Part shown: positions 1 through 12,491 of the stretch, piece by piece
How positions within the stretch are numbered: position 1 is the stretch's first letter
Layout of the letters: every line of letters begins with the position of its first letter
DNA from: Drechslerella dactyloides
Lineage: Eukaryota; Ascomycota; Orbiliomycetes; Orbiliales; Orbiliaceae
Length of the DNA: 64,000 nucleotides
NCBI GenBank assembly: GCA_020064725.1
Contig: JAGTWJ010000013.1
Span: 806,001-870,000, forward strand
Direction: 5' to 3'
The notes under the pieces: generated by a model
The model's database searches: none
The model's input: only the letters and a program-made list of their open reading frames with translations
Told to the model about the DNA's origin: nothing
Made by a program: the position numbers and the translations under genes

Positions 1-1393
1 GCCGAATATTCGAATATATATCTACGTCCAGATACTTCGGGTGCCGAGACTTCAATGGTATGCTGCATGCTGGCTCCTTTGCAAACTCATTGGACAAGCC
101 AGCGGCACCTTGCTGCCAGATTTTCTCATTAATCCCGATGGTGGGGGGAGGGGCCAGTCTTTCTATCGACTGGCGGATAGATCAGATGACGCCTTGGAGA
201 ACTTTTCTGGAAGCTTTACAAGCTGGCCAGCCCTGTATGCGCTGGCCAGCTCCCGCGTTGGGACCATGTTCTGACCAATCAGAGGACTAAAAAGCTGTGC
301 AAACTCTAGGTTAGTGTCCGGAATGTAGCTATCGGCTCTGCAGGAATGTGGAGATCCCATCCCACCTCTGGTGGCAAAAAACGTCGACAGCCGCTAAGGG
401 CTGTGGCTAGACCTGGATCCCTTGTCATGTCTCGTCTTGTCTTCCTTCAGCTCTGCGGACTAAGTAAGTACTCGGATTGTACATATGTCATTCTGCAGGT
501 AATTCGATCCTCAATTAGCAAAGTGCAAAGCTATGCAGCCAATCGCACGTAGTCAAGTTCCTTCAGCCTATCCCAAGCGACCCATGGCTTTTGCGCTGCT
601 AAATCATCACGAGTATCCAGGTCGTTCTTCATGCAGCTTGCAGACGCACGATACTAACAGTGCCCAAAGCTCAAGAGAAACTTCTCGTTTGGATCCCCGC
701 TGCGGGCATAGCTCTGACATCTGATCATGATGGACTGGTCTGACGTGTTATAGCCACCAAACTTCTTACGGACCTCCCGGAATCCTATACCTGAATGGCC
801 GGAAGCGTCATCCAGTACTGCGCATGCAATATGCGCTGTCCTGGATCTGTCCAGTTGTATTGATAGGAGGCGCCTAAGCAGCTCTGCATAGAACCTTCGC
901 CATCCTAGACATGCGTGTGAAGACCTGCACTCTTGACTGGCGGGACATGGGGGAATGGCCATCCCCAAGGATTGTGCTGCGAGGCATCCGATATCGATGA
1001 GGTATACCGCAAGGTTCCTGGTTAGGCTTGTACCAATCGGGGAGGGGGTCTTGCCTTGTTGCAATAGCTGAATCGGGTCGGGTGTTCGGATACGGTTGAT
1101 AGATATAAAAGTCTATATAACTTCACAATGTCGTGACAGCCTCCTGGTCTATCTTGTTGATTTTGGAAACCTCAGACACGCTGCCAACCTCACCGTCGAA
1201 CAATTGCACATTCAACATGTTAAACCTTATCCGAAATATCTTTAACATAAATCCTACTTTTCAATTGAACCTTGCCCACTAGACTATGTACCATGCCCTG
1301 CATTGGTCACGAATAACTCTTTCTCGCAAATATTCTAAAGTTTTCCTGCAGCACTTTCATTCTACACATTTATATCTAGTAACACCAGTCAAA
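1..1393. other. Intergenic stretch, left edge
   Basis: No convincing coding sequence was found on either strand; the open frames are short, overlap in several frames and show no domain. The part next to the following gene is AT-rich and carries a TATA-like run (ATATAAAAG) near 1,102, about 290 bases before that gene's ATG, so the right half is probably its promoter and 5' leader. A distal part of a gene beyond the left edge cannot be excluded. Confidence 0.5.
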
Positions 1394-4300
1394 ATGGCCA
1401 TTGACCAACGTAGCCAAGTTTCGACTGATCTCATCAGGGCCATCATGGCCAAGATCCCGGAAAAGCTGGCCGAGAAGCATATCGAGCTCTCACCAGAGCG
1501 AAAATATGTCTTCGAGATACCCTCCACGAAGGGCGTCGACCTCAGGAAGATTAACATTAAAGATCGAGTTAAGACAGCTATAGATGAATGCGTCAAATCA
1601 ATTGAAGTAAATCTTCCAGATGATGTTGATGAGGCTGTTCGCAGGATCGACGAGTTGCGCGCTGGCCGCGCTGCAGGTTTGCCTGTGAAAGCATCTCAAG
1701 ATTCCGGATCAGGCGATGTTGCTGTCCCCACTACGGAATTAAGCGGCAGTATCGTTGAGAATTTCAGCCATAACGGGTGAGCAACGTGTCTGTACCTATA
1801 TTTTCCTCTGCGGTTTGCTAAAAGAATCAATTGTTATAGAGCTTCCGCTGCAAGAGGAGCCACTCGAAAGCTTAATGGAGACAATGGGGTTCTGATGCAT
1901 GCTGGCAATGCGTCAACCGCGACCACTCCTCATTCAGGCACTCTCCCTTCAAAATCACAAGGCCACCATGAAGCAAATGGCCATTTTGCTCATCAGGGGT
2001 CTGGCAAGACTGTCCAAGAGCCGAATGCCTCCGTTCCGAAACATGGGGGATTGAAATTGCAATTTTCAACCTCACAGGGTCACCCAGAGGCTGATAATGA
2101 TAGCGCTGGCAGTCTTAAGCATATGTGGTCGAATATCAATACGATGTTCCGAACCAGCCCTGCAGCAAGTCCAATACCAAGCCCAGATCCACCGAGTCCA
2201 AAGAACTCGCCTGGAGTTGCTGCTATAATCTCTCAATCCATGGGAAGTGCGCATTTGGATACAGCCGGCACTGAGCCAGGATCGCTCGAATCGCCGTCTC
2301 ATACCCCATCACCTGGAACTAGATCATTATTCGGACAGCTCTGGAGTTGGGGCGCAGCATCGCCAGTTCAAAAAACTAGTCCTTCTCTCGATGCAAAAAG
2401 CAAGACTCCGAAAAATACTCCGGCGACAGCACTTGCCAGGGACATTTCCCCTCATAGGCTTCCTGAGAGTGGTTTCCCGAACCGCCTCAATGTCATAGAG
2501 AAAGAAAGGAATCAAAGCCGCGCGGATAGCCAACTTGGTCAGCCCTCTCATGCTATTTCAGGTCAAGGTGAACACCGAGATGCTGTTACTTCAAATACTC
2601 CTCCGAGCGGGAAGCCGACGACTACTGGCCTCCCAAAAGTCACTCTGGGACAATCAGAGTACTCAGGCCGGTTGTCTAGGAGTATGCTTCCAGAATTTTC
2701 CGAGTTCAAGCTGGAGACCCTGGAGAATGTATCAGTATTAGATTCCAAGGATAGGGTAGTCACGGATGGTCCCTTTGATACCAACGATATAACCGCTGCA
2801 CTTGAAAGTGCTATGCTGGCAGGTTTAAACGAGCATAGCGAGCCAGAGTCGCCAATTCTCAATCATATACAACCCAATGTATTGGGAAGCATTCCAACAG
2901 AGTCAACGGCACAACAGCAATCACAGTCACCTCCGACAAAATCCATTTCTCGGAATGATAACTATGCCGAGAAACAGGACTGCTCGCATCATGAGGCTGA
3001 ACTGTTTCCCATTGGTCCTGTCAATGATACGCCTGATGTCAGTCAAAATTTCGGAAAAACGCCCGAGCCAAACGATCTCTCACAGTCGGATGCCGATGAA
3101 AGTTACGATGCCAGCCTGAAAGCTGGAGCCTCCAACCTTTTCATAGATGCAACATATTCCCCTGATCCAGAGTGCGGTGGTGGGTCGCTGTCGAGACAAC
3201 GAGTACTTCCTCAGAAAACGTCTCATGAGTCATATGTCGAGGAAAATTTTGGCATTGTCGAGACCACCGCTTGTTCAGATTCAATGCGAATGCCACAGGA
3301 GCTGAATGAGCGCTCTAAGTCAGAAGAGGAACTTGAAAAGATCAAAGAGACAGCCGTCCTTCCCTCGCCGGGCGGGATTGAAAATCAAGAGGACATGCCC
3401 TGCGATTCCACGGCGGAAAGTGTCACCGGCGTGGCCCCACAAGAGGAGCTTGGTGGACGTGAGCTTGAAAAGACTGAATATCACGATCAATACTATGGAT
3501 TTATTAAGCTGGAGAATCATAACTCTGAAGAAAATTCGGCAACGGCGATTTTGAAGCCCGAGTGCGAAAGTTATGACGATGTTGTGCAATCACCTCTATC
3601 TGGAGTTTCCGAGTGTCTTGACCTCCTCAGCCCAGCAAGGGAACTATTGATTAAGAGTCAACAACCAGATTCTGGCCTTGAAGAGATCTCTACGATGGAA
3701 GCAGAGGCTCTGGGAGTATCCCCTTCAGAGAAAAACTTGGACCACGATCTGGATGATTGGAATCAATGTTCTCCAACTGAGTCTTGCATTTATGAGTTCG
3801 GAATTCCCAGCGAGTCAAATCAAGATTCTACAATTGGAAGCACCATGCAGCAGCTGGGGAATTCAGATAGCCGACATGGTGACCCGCCTTTGGAGGGTGA
3901 TATTATTGACCCATTTTCGCCATCTGAACCTGCTAGCGATCCTTTGACCCCCCAGTCTCTAGGCCAAGACTCTCAATCAAAGCTGGGGGTTCAAAATTTC
4001 ATACCAGAAAAGGACAGCGACTCTTTTGCTGGAAAATCGGAAAATCCTCAAACCGATCGTGGTCGTGAAAGAGGCATTGTTGAGACCAACCTAGCTCGGT
4101 TACAGCACGGATTGGGTTCCCCACCTCAATCTCCTACTCTTGGTGAATTGGATGAGGGAAATTCCATCAAGAGCTCTTCGCTGTCTAATGAAAGAGAGTC
4201 TGGCAACGGTGAACTTGAAAGTGGAAAATTGGTCGCCCCACTGGTAGAGGAAATTCAACCAGAAAATTCTTTACTCCAGAGGGAGCCTGCGGCACCAGAG

Positions 4301-7300
4301 CAAACAGAAATTTATAATGAAGGGTCAAGGGATGCCTTGCAACAGGAGACTGTCGTACCCCCTCCACCACTGGAGGATGTCGGACCTACAAATCCCACTC
4401 AAACCCCAGTTTCTGATTCTATCCGTCCCGTAAAAGAAGCAAGACATCTACCATCTGATGAAACACTTCTGGGGCCTGCTGAAGCGAATGCATCGCCTGT
4501 TATGATGGGATGTGTGCCCTTGATGAGAAAAGATGCTCTGGAATCTCAGCAAATTGGAGGCGGTCGTCCACAAGCTCCTATTATCGAGCTGGAACAACCG
4601 GAAAACATCTTTAAACCGGTAGCTAGCAGCGAGTCTTTAGCATTCGACCAGCAGAAATGCGACGAGCCACCATCGCTCTCGAGCCACGAGAACGTGGGAG
4701 ATGCTCCATCGAAGCCATCGTCAGGTCAAAATGGTTGCCCAAGTCGTCCATGGGAGTCCCGATTCAACTCTCCGAATGGAAATATCCCCAAGCGAGGACC
4801 AGAAAACTCCATGGCTCCTGAGAGGAAACCGGAGGACCTCGGGGGAGCTCAAGAGATGGCGGATCGTCAACTGGACTATCATGCTGCCCCATCCAATGTC
4901 TCATCGGAAACCGGAGCCGCAGAGGGCTGTACCCATTTTTCCGATTTTCCTGGAGACACCGTACCTTTGGTAGCTGATGAAGAATCCAAAATGATTGAGT
5001 TAGGGAGCTCCACTTCTACGATGAAGATTGACGAAAGCACTGAGCGCTATTGGGGCAGTCACGATGTTGGAAACTTTAGTCCACTATCTGCAATGGATGG
5101 TGCGGAAATACGACAAAGTGATTCTTTGGAAGAGTCACTGTCGTTCGGGGATGGTCGCAGCGAAACTGCTTCATCTTCTCCAATCCTACAGCCACTACTG
5201 CCTCACGGCCTCGGAATTATGATTCCAGAGACAAACGAGGGCACTTTGGACCCGATCGCCTACGCTTCGTCTTTTGGAACCGCTGGGGAACTGGACTCCC
5301 AGGTTAAAAATTTAGACTCTTTTGCTTCCTCCGAGGTTGATGATGCGGCCAAAAATGGAGAAGTGCAACCTGGAGAAAGGATAAAGCCTTCCGCATCTTC
5401 TGGAAAGTTTACTGCACTTACATTACAACAACCGCATCGAGTCTCATATGTCAATAACGGGGAATCGTGTCTGCTCGAGCCGGTTCCGGGGTTGCTTTCT
5501 GATCGAGTTGATACTAACGATGGTGGAGCAGCAGAGGCGACAATGCCGCAACCTGATGAAATTATTCAGACGCCAGGATCTGGAAAGGCTTCCACTCAGG
5601 AAAAGGAATCTCCGTCCATGATACCGCAGGAATGGAATCTCACACCAACTATGGGCAATGAAGACCTCCCACCTTCTCTGACTACCGAATTATGGAACTT
5701 GAAATTAGTACCACCCACCCCATATATGGGCGAACTCGTTTTGCCCGCTCAAAATGAACGTCATATCTCAGCATCTTCCGATCAGACCCCTCCACCTACT
5801 CCAAACAGTCGAGACTCCAAAGAGGAGCAAGACGCTGAACTCCAGGCGGGATTAGAGACAGAAGAGTCTGAAGACCAAGAACGCACGGAGTCGGAGGTCT
5901 CCGAAAGAATCCTAGGTCGCGAATCCGGAATCTTAGTAGTGGCTGTGGAGAGTAGCCAGCCGGCGAAAGGTCGACAAATTTCGGAGGCCACTGCAAGCAT
6001 GGAAAAAGCTGCTCAAACTATCGAACAAGAGGAGAGCGAAGTACCGTTGGGCCCGAGAAATCTCGCGAACCTCTTCGATGAACAAACCGAGTCGAACACT
6101 CCACCGGTCGCTGGAGGTCCTGAGATGACGGCATCCGTAATGGTCCAACATCCTCATGCTGTCGAACCAATTTCTGAGAAATTAGACGAGGGGCAAGATA
6201 CGGAAGACGAACTCATGGCTCCACCCTCTGCGGAACAAAAGACTCAATCTACAACAGCGCTGGCTGCTGAATCCGCTGCTAAACTAAATGCCGAACCTTC
6301 AATAAGTGCGACACGGGGGCCTGCCATTAACCCAGCTGCTGAGCCAATCACTGAAGGGACCACCAATCAGACCACTGAATTGACTGCTAAAGCCAGATCT
6401 ATCAGTACTGACTGTAAGTCTGGGAACGAGACTTCAGATTCATATAAGGGTTCTCCGTTTTATCCATCTACCACAATCATTTCTCGAGTTCAATCTGGCA
6501 CTGGAAACCAAAAAAATGGCGCTACAGGCGTAGCCCCTCTTTCACGAGCAAATAGTCAAGTTCAAGATGAGATCGTAACAAGGAAACCCGAGGGAACCTT
6601 GACAAAAAGACGCGAGACCGCAAGCACGGACATCCCATGTTTCGAGCACCACTACGCAGTTATAGCAGGTACAGAGCCATCGCGCTTGAACTTGGAGGGC
6701 TCTAAACCGCCTGACGCAACAATAGTGAAGCTGCAAGAAGGCATGGCAACAGAGAAGTCACCTGGAGAAAAGGCACTGGCGATCGAAAGAATGAGACCTC
6801 CTCCTCACCCTCGCATCGAATCGCCTGTAGGATCGCCAGCCAGCTCGGCAGCCTCGGGTACTGATTTTGAGGGTGACATAGACGGGCTTAACCTTCCATC
6901 GAAGTTGCAAGTCATCGCAAAGGCCACCATCTCATTCCAGCGTTCGACCGCTGAAGGAGGTGTTGAATCAGGACAAGCAGTTGATGGAGGTCTTTCAGAT
7001 TTATCGACTTCAAATGACCAATCTGTTGACATCCCTGAGATGATGCCAGACCCTGACGAAGTCCAAAGGCCTGCCATATCATCGAAGCTCAAATCTGCTG
7101 ATGGAGCAAACGTTAACTGGTATCCAAAATTCTTGAGCTCCACCAATCTGTTCCGTCAATTCAAGGATTTGAGCTCCGATGTCTCCCTCTGGAATTTCAA
7201 TACTACTGGAAAGCCCGAACTGAGTCCCATTCTACCCCAGCATCCAAAGTCGGCGAGAGAGCCGGGTGATGCTCTTGGTAAAGCTATGGCCATGGATCAC

Positions 7301-8530
7301 GTTGCGCTATTTCAAGTCGAGCATCTCGTTGCCCGGATTCCAGGGGCATTCCCATTAACCGAAGCGCTCCCTGAGTTCTCTAGGCTAGCTGACCAGGAAA
7401 AGGCCACTTCGGGCACGAGTTCCTATAACATAGAAGACTTCATGCGGGATAATCCATTGCTTTGCGCCTGGCGCTCGGTGGCGAACATGACCATGTTATA
7501 CCTCGAACCTCATATGCCGGTTGTTGCCACGCTTCTTATACAATCCTGGAAACCTACCTTGGATGCAATCGACTTTTTGCTCTCGTTCCCTGATGCCTTT
7601 CCCGATTTTGTGGCAGAGATTTCTTCTCGGGCTGATATGGCTCTCTTGGAATTTTGGCGGCCTCTCCTAGCCGCTCCTCGCCTTTTGGTAATGATTCCTA
7701 CAAATCTACCAGCAGATCTCGCACCGTCCGCAAACACGATTAGCACAACACTCACTGAAATCTGTCGGCCTTCTTTGGATGGCATCGAATTCTTGTTGGG
7801 GTATCCCCGCCATTTACCTGGCGACGTTGCTTCGATTTGTTCGATCCTGAAGGAAACACTCGTAGAGATCTTGAGATTGGCATCAGCCCGCCTCAGATAT
7901 TTGGCGACATTCCTTTCCTCGATCGACTTCTCCATTCTCTATCGGGCTATCTATCTCTCGATTACCGACTATGCCCTAGGCATTAAGTCTACCATCACAA
8001 CCTTGCGCTCAATATCTCTGCCGTACGAGCTGATAGACGCTTATTCAGCCTGCATTTACGACATGGACTTTAGCTGGTTCCGGGAATACATCAATGCCAT
8101 CAAATCCGCTCTTAGCGAAGGATCCCGCTGTCTCGTCCCAACCAAAAACCCACTCTCATTGCTTTCAACCTCTTCTGACTGTCAACTTGATTCTTCCAAA
8201 TCTCCTTCAGCACTGACGGGGACACCTCAAAGTTACTCCTTTAATTTCTCATTATCTTTCAACGTTAATATACACTCTTTACAAACTGGATCGACATATT
8301 TCCAACTATATCTCTATCTCTTAGTCATGTCGTGGTTGAGCGAACATCACTGCCAAGCAAGTGGATTGGCTTCAACGAGACACGATCAAAGTTACGGGCG
8401 GACAGTCCACGCCTACTTATCTCTTCTGCTACCCGTTCTGGTTTACCTAAATCTTTGGATGTCTTTACCACTATCCTTGCCACATATGCTCTATTGTTCC
8501 TTCAGCTTCTTGCGAAATGTCTCTGGCTAG
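1394..8530 (+). CDS. Very large, mostly disordered protein of unknown function (2,357 aa)
   Basis: Two exons, 1394-1776 and 1840-8530, joined across a 63-bp GTGAGC...TATAG intron, give 2,357 aa in one frame. The ATG at 1394 has a good context (CAAAATGGC); an upstream ATG at 1286 is in frame but less likely. Residues 1-110 look folded (mixed helix, ends near RRIDELRAG). Residues about 150-1,880 are low-complexity, rich in Ser, Pro, Glu, Asp and Thr, without recognisable domains. Residues about 1,880-2,190 are hydrophobic and helical, with short motifs repeated at spacing (for example PTLDAIDFLLSFP and PSLDGIEFLLGYP), which suggests a folded helical-repeat tail. The last 120 or so residues read like translated 3' sequence with many Leu and Tyr, so the true 3' end might involve a missed intron. 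Family not recognised; a scaffold role would be guesswork. Confidence 0.75.
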
Positions 8531-9363
8531 TTCCAAGCTTCATTTGACATTCATTTGATTCTTGTATTTCCTTTGTCTCAAAACAAGGCACTCATTTCTC
8601 TCTATTTGCTTCAGATTTTCAGGTTTTCACAGTATTATATTTCATTTCTGTTATTCTTGTCCAGTTTTGGCACTCACAAGTTGCCAGGCTTCGCTAGTGC
8701 CGAGACTGATTTATATCACATTTCTTTTGTACACCGGCGTTGATTTAAGGTTTAAAGTTTTGCACTACCCCTGGTCCGATCCCAAGGCCAATTGCATACG
8801 CAAGTTCTACCATGGTACCTTCATTGTCTGGCACAAGTCTGGGTGCTACGTCACATTCAGGGATCTCTTTATGGGAGTCACGATGGAATCATTGTTTTTG
8901 CTTTTTAGAGTATTGCGTTCTGATGTATATATTCATGCGTTCGAGAATAGACTCAACGCCGATTTAAATATCAAGTTCCAAACGTTGAGATTGAGGCGCC
9001 TCTATTATAGACAGCCCTTAGAGATTTACTATATTCTAGCAGATTTAGGGTTGGAAGTGTCCTCGCATCCACTTGAACGAGGCCCGACGAATCTTTCAAA
9101 ACGAACTTACGACCATTAAGCACCTATTTTTGGTTTCATTGGTAGACTCTCACATAAACAGAGAATTGAATTTTCTACGGGTCTCAAATATTTAAATATT
9201 CTCATGCCCAATGACAGTAGGTAGTCAAAGTTCTATTGATTATATACAAGAAGGGGGAAAATAAATGTATAGCTTCGCCAGATACTCTCATTCGAATATC
9301 GGTATTTGCATAGAAGGTGTGACACGTAGCTGGGGTAATATGCCTATATATGGTCTTCTTATG
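8531..9363. other. Intergenic stretch between convergent genes
   Basis: This is the 3' flank of two convergent genes. It is AT-rich. One plus-strand frame of 185 codons is open (8562-9119), but its translation has no domain, no sensible start context and typical non-coding composition. Around 8,690 there is a stretch (GGCTTCGCTAGTGCC) similar to the interior of the small repeat at 45,782, perhaps a relic of that element. Confidence 0.5.
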
Positions 9364-11146
9364 TCAGACTAACTGGCTGTTTGTTGTTGCAAAGCCGCAA
9401 TGAATATTTGGAGTAGCTGCCATCGCCACGTCGTTAGTACAGGCCAACCACCTAGCCGCAGACTCTCTGTAGAGACGGCTTTGGACACCACTGTTTTGAA
9501 AGAGGGTACGAACCTTTTTCGCATATTCCTTATCCCCGTTGGCTTCAGAAATTATTTGAGCACGCTTCATGAAAGCTGCATTGTCATCGAGTCTATCCAT
9601 GGAGCAGTATACCCAGTCTTTTAGGTCGTCTTCCGCACTTTCCTTCAAGCTTGTCAGAAACTTTTCCGCACCAGCAGCGCTGCCGACTCTGGAGAGGACG
9701 AAAACCACAGCCGCTTCGCCGAAACTTTGTACTTCTTTTGAATTTTTACAATCCATGATCGTCTTGTTGAAAGTCCCCGGGGATTCTCTTTCGGGCTATA
9801 AAAATGAAAGCAGCGACGTGTCAGCTAAAGCATATATTCACCACTATTAAGGGATACAGTTTGTAATATCAAGATCGACTACAGAAAAATGGATAAATTG
9901 CCCGAAGTATGGGTCCATGTCGTATCCGAAGCAAACTCTGGTGAAATATCGATTTTGGTGAATCTGCTTGCAATTTTTCTAACATACCTTCCCATCTGTT
10001 ATGATCACCACAATTAGCGGCTTCTTGAAGGTACCATTGTTTACTTTCTCGATTACCAGCGGCTGGACGATTTTCTTATTGAGAACTGTTCCTAGCTTAG
10101 TAGCACCGGCCCACGGGACCTTTTTCAACAGTGGGTTCATATCCTTCATGCCCTTCAGATTGTCCCAGGCGCCGTCCTTTTTGTAATTCAGAAAGCGGAT
10201 TGATATTCCCGATGGCTCTATGAGTGTTGCAATTTCCGCAATCTTTTCTAGTGTCTTTTTCAGTGGGCTTATGCGGTCTTCATGTTCCGTGTTGAATTTC
10301 ATTGACGAGCTATCATCTATAAAGGTACCAGTAAGTCAGGTAGGCGTTCGGAGTCAACCGCATAGCCAAACAGGAATGGGTACACAAGGCAGGCATATAT
10401 TCGGGGGAATATATCAGCGAAGACTTACCACACAAAATCACAAAATCGTAGAGGGCGAGCTTCGTCAGATGTTTCATGTTGCTGGGGTGCAAATCATATT
10501 TCTCTAGGATAAACCTTGCTTTGCGGGCTGCCTCTTTCATGGTTTTCCTGACATCGTTGCTCTTCGGATCAATGAGACCCCTGAAGTTTTTGAGTATAAA
10601 ATCCTCGGCATACTCCAAGTATTCGCCTTCTAGGACTTCCGGTTCTGCAATCTCTTCTTGCTTTGGGCCTGCGTCGGCAGCTGGACCAGCGGCAGCTGTT
10701 TGCGGAACAGGATCGGGCTGGGAGGCTATATATATAGTCATCACGGCTATCAGTACCTATATTTCTATGACATTATGGGGGTTTTGCTGGTAGATATGTT
10801 TTAGATGTTATTGTTGATTAGTCAAAGTACCTTTTGTCCTATTTTTCCGCTTCCTGTTCTTGGGACTCTGCATCTCCTTATGCACGTCCTCGATCACTTC
10901 AGCAATAGACCGCTTTATCTTTCCGGCTATCATTTCGGCGACCTTCCCTGCTACTAAATTGATTGCCTTCAAGTACTCCTCATCACCGTACTTGTCACGG
11001 AGCTCAACCAGTTTCAGGAGCTCGCTATTTTCTGACAAATGATGATCCGTCAAATCGATGAAGTTTTCGTCGCCTACAATGACGCTCAGATGAGTTATGA
11101 CAGCTTCAGAGTCTCCCTTTTGGGGGATTTCCGGTTCTGAATCCAT
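9364..11146 (-). CDS. von Willebrand factor A (VWA) domain protein (457 aa)
   Basis: Four exons read right to left: 11146-10831, 10725-10429, 10316-9988 and 9795-9364; introns of 105, 112 and 192 bp all have GT-AG ends, and the frame closes at TGA. Residues 1-105 are acidic and helical. The next exon starts with a Pro/Ala-rich linker and then a helical segment before the VWA fold. The VWA core begins at about residue 190 (LALYDFVILC) and runs into DDSSSM (205-210), a complete MIDAS metal site (DxSxS). The later strand LIVVIITDG supplies the conserved TDG. It resembles the stand-alone cytosolic VWA proteins widespread in filamentous fungi, thought to bind partners through the metal site; no signal peptide or membrane segment is seen. 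Substrate and partner are unknown. The 192-bp last intron is the least certain boundary. Confidence 0.85.
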
Positions 11147-12491
11147 CTTTGATGAATAGTGGCCTCCGGATGGAATCGTCGATGTTTTTTTTTAATCTAG
11201 CTGTATCGCAGTGTGCGGCAAGGGTATTTTTCGCAAAAATTGAAATAATTCAAATAGAAGTTTATGTTTTTGTAGTACTTGTACCGAGTTTTCCAAAGAA
11301 AATATCACTCATTAATGTAATTAGATAGTACATGGGTCTTATAGGTAGCTGCTCGGAGTAAAGCAAGTCTTTCCTGTTGGCACGGTTTACTATTGATCGC
11401 GTGCTCTCCCGCGGACACATATGACGTCTAAGGGGAGAAAAAACATTCAACTGTTGTTTAACATTTTGCTTTGTTGTTGCATTTTGCACGTTGTGAGGTG
11501 TATGACCCAATGGCGCTAGCATGTTCTCATAGATGCGCTGGCGCCGCATAGCGGGGTATCTAGGGTGGGGCCCACTTTGTGTCCGAAAGGCTTATCGAGT
11601 AGCTCCATTCTCTCTGTCTTTTTTTCCTTTTCGTGGGCATTAATGCAAGTCCTTAAAAAAGAAAGGTGTTCCCGGACCCACCATGTTGTGCATTACTGAC
11701 GTGGATCTCTTGAGCCATTGAGCCACTTGTGCACTGACGTTCAAGTGACTTCTCAATGAGATGCATCGATGATGTCGGCGGCGCTAGTTTGGCTGTGGCC
11801 GAGATATTCTCTGTCAGGTTGCGCTAGGGGATTTTCTTTCTGTGCCTTCGAGAAGATATATGTCGCCGGATAGTTGGGATGTACAGCGTGATCCTGCATG
11901 ATCCTGCATGCTGCGCGCTAGACGCCTGCATCCATTACGGATGTATTCTGCTCTGTTCGAGAAAGCTTCGAAAGATCCTGCTTACGCGTTACACTTCATC
12001 ATACAGGAAGGTTTCACTGATACAGGGGCTTTCGGATGCTCCCATACGTGCGTAGTTGCGGCGTTATACCTTATCGAAGCTTTGACTATACATGTTTTCC
12101 GTCGCGTTGGCTCGAGCGGCGGGTGATTTTCGATTAGTCTTGAGGCCAGACTATAGTAATTTTGGATCAAGGAAAACAACGCGGAATCACAGCGCCTCAG
12201 AGCGAGGATTATTGATCAGGGCGGAACAAATGATTGGCCAATTGGGCAAACTTTTCCCTCGATACGTAACACGGATAGTGAATGCTCAAGACCTTGATCG
12301 ATATATCGACGGTGTCTGTTAGCTTGAGCGCTTGAAACTTAATTGTTCTATGGAAACCTTTTCATATTGTATCTTATTCAGCCGGAAAAATCTCGCGGAT
12401 TTCGCTCTTCACTCTATCAAAAAGTAGGCCTACAGGGCACTTCGCACTTGTGGTCAATATCACCATCGGGCTTTATGACAAGCAAGGCAAA
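11147..12491. other. Divergent intergenic region
   Basis: About 1.3 kb between the divergent VWA and hydrolase-ankyrin genes, so it holds both promoters. No gene was found. A T-run lies at 11,186-11,193, just 5' of the VWA gene. A direct repeat of GATCCTGCAT occurs near 11,891. A frame extends the next gene to 12,450 but begins with GTG, so I placed the start downstream. Confidence 0.5.

Noticed and set aside
8562..9119. 185-codon plus-strand frame after the giant gene
   Set aside because: No domain, Leu/Phe/Tyr-rich composition of AT-rich spacer, no splice partners, lies between two convergent 3' ends.
12450..12491. N-terminal extension of the hydrolase-ankyrin protein
   Set aside because: The open frame there starts at GTG; the first ATG is at 12,492.
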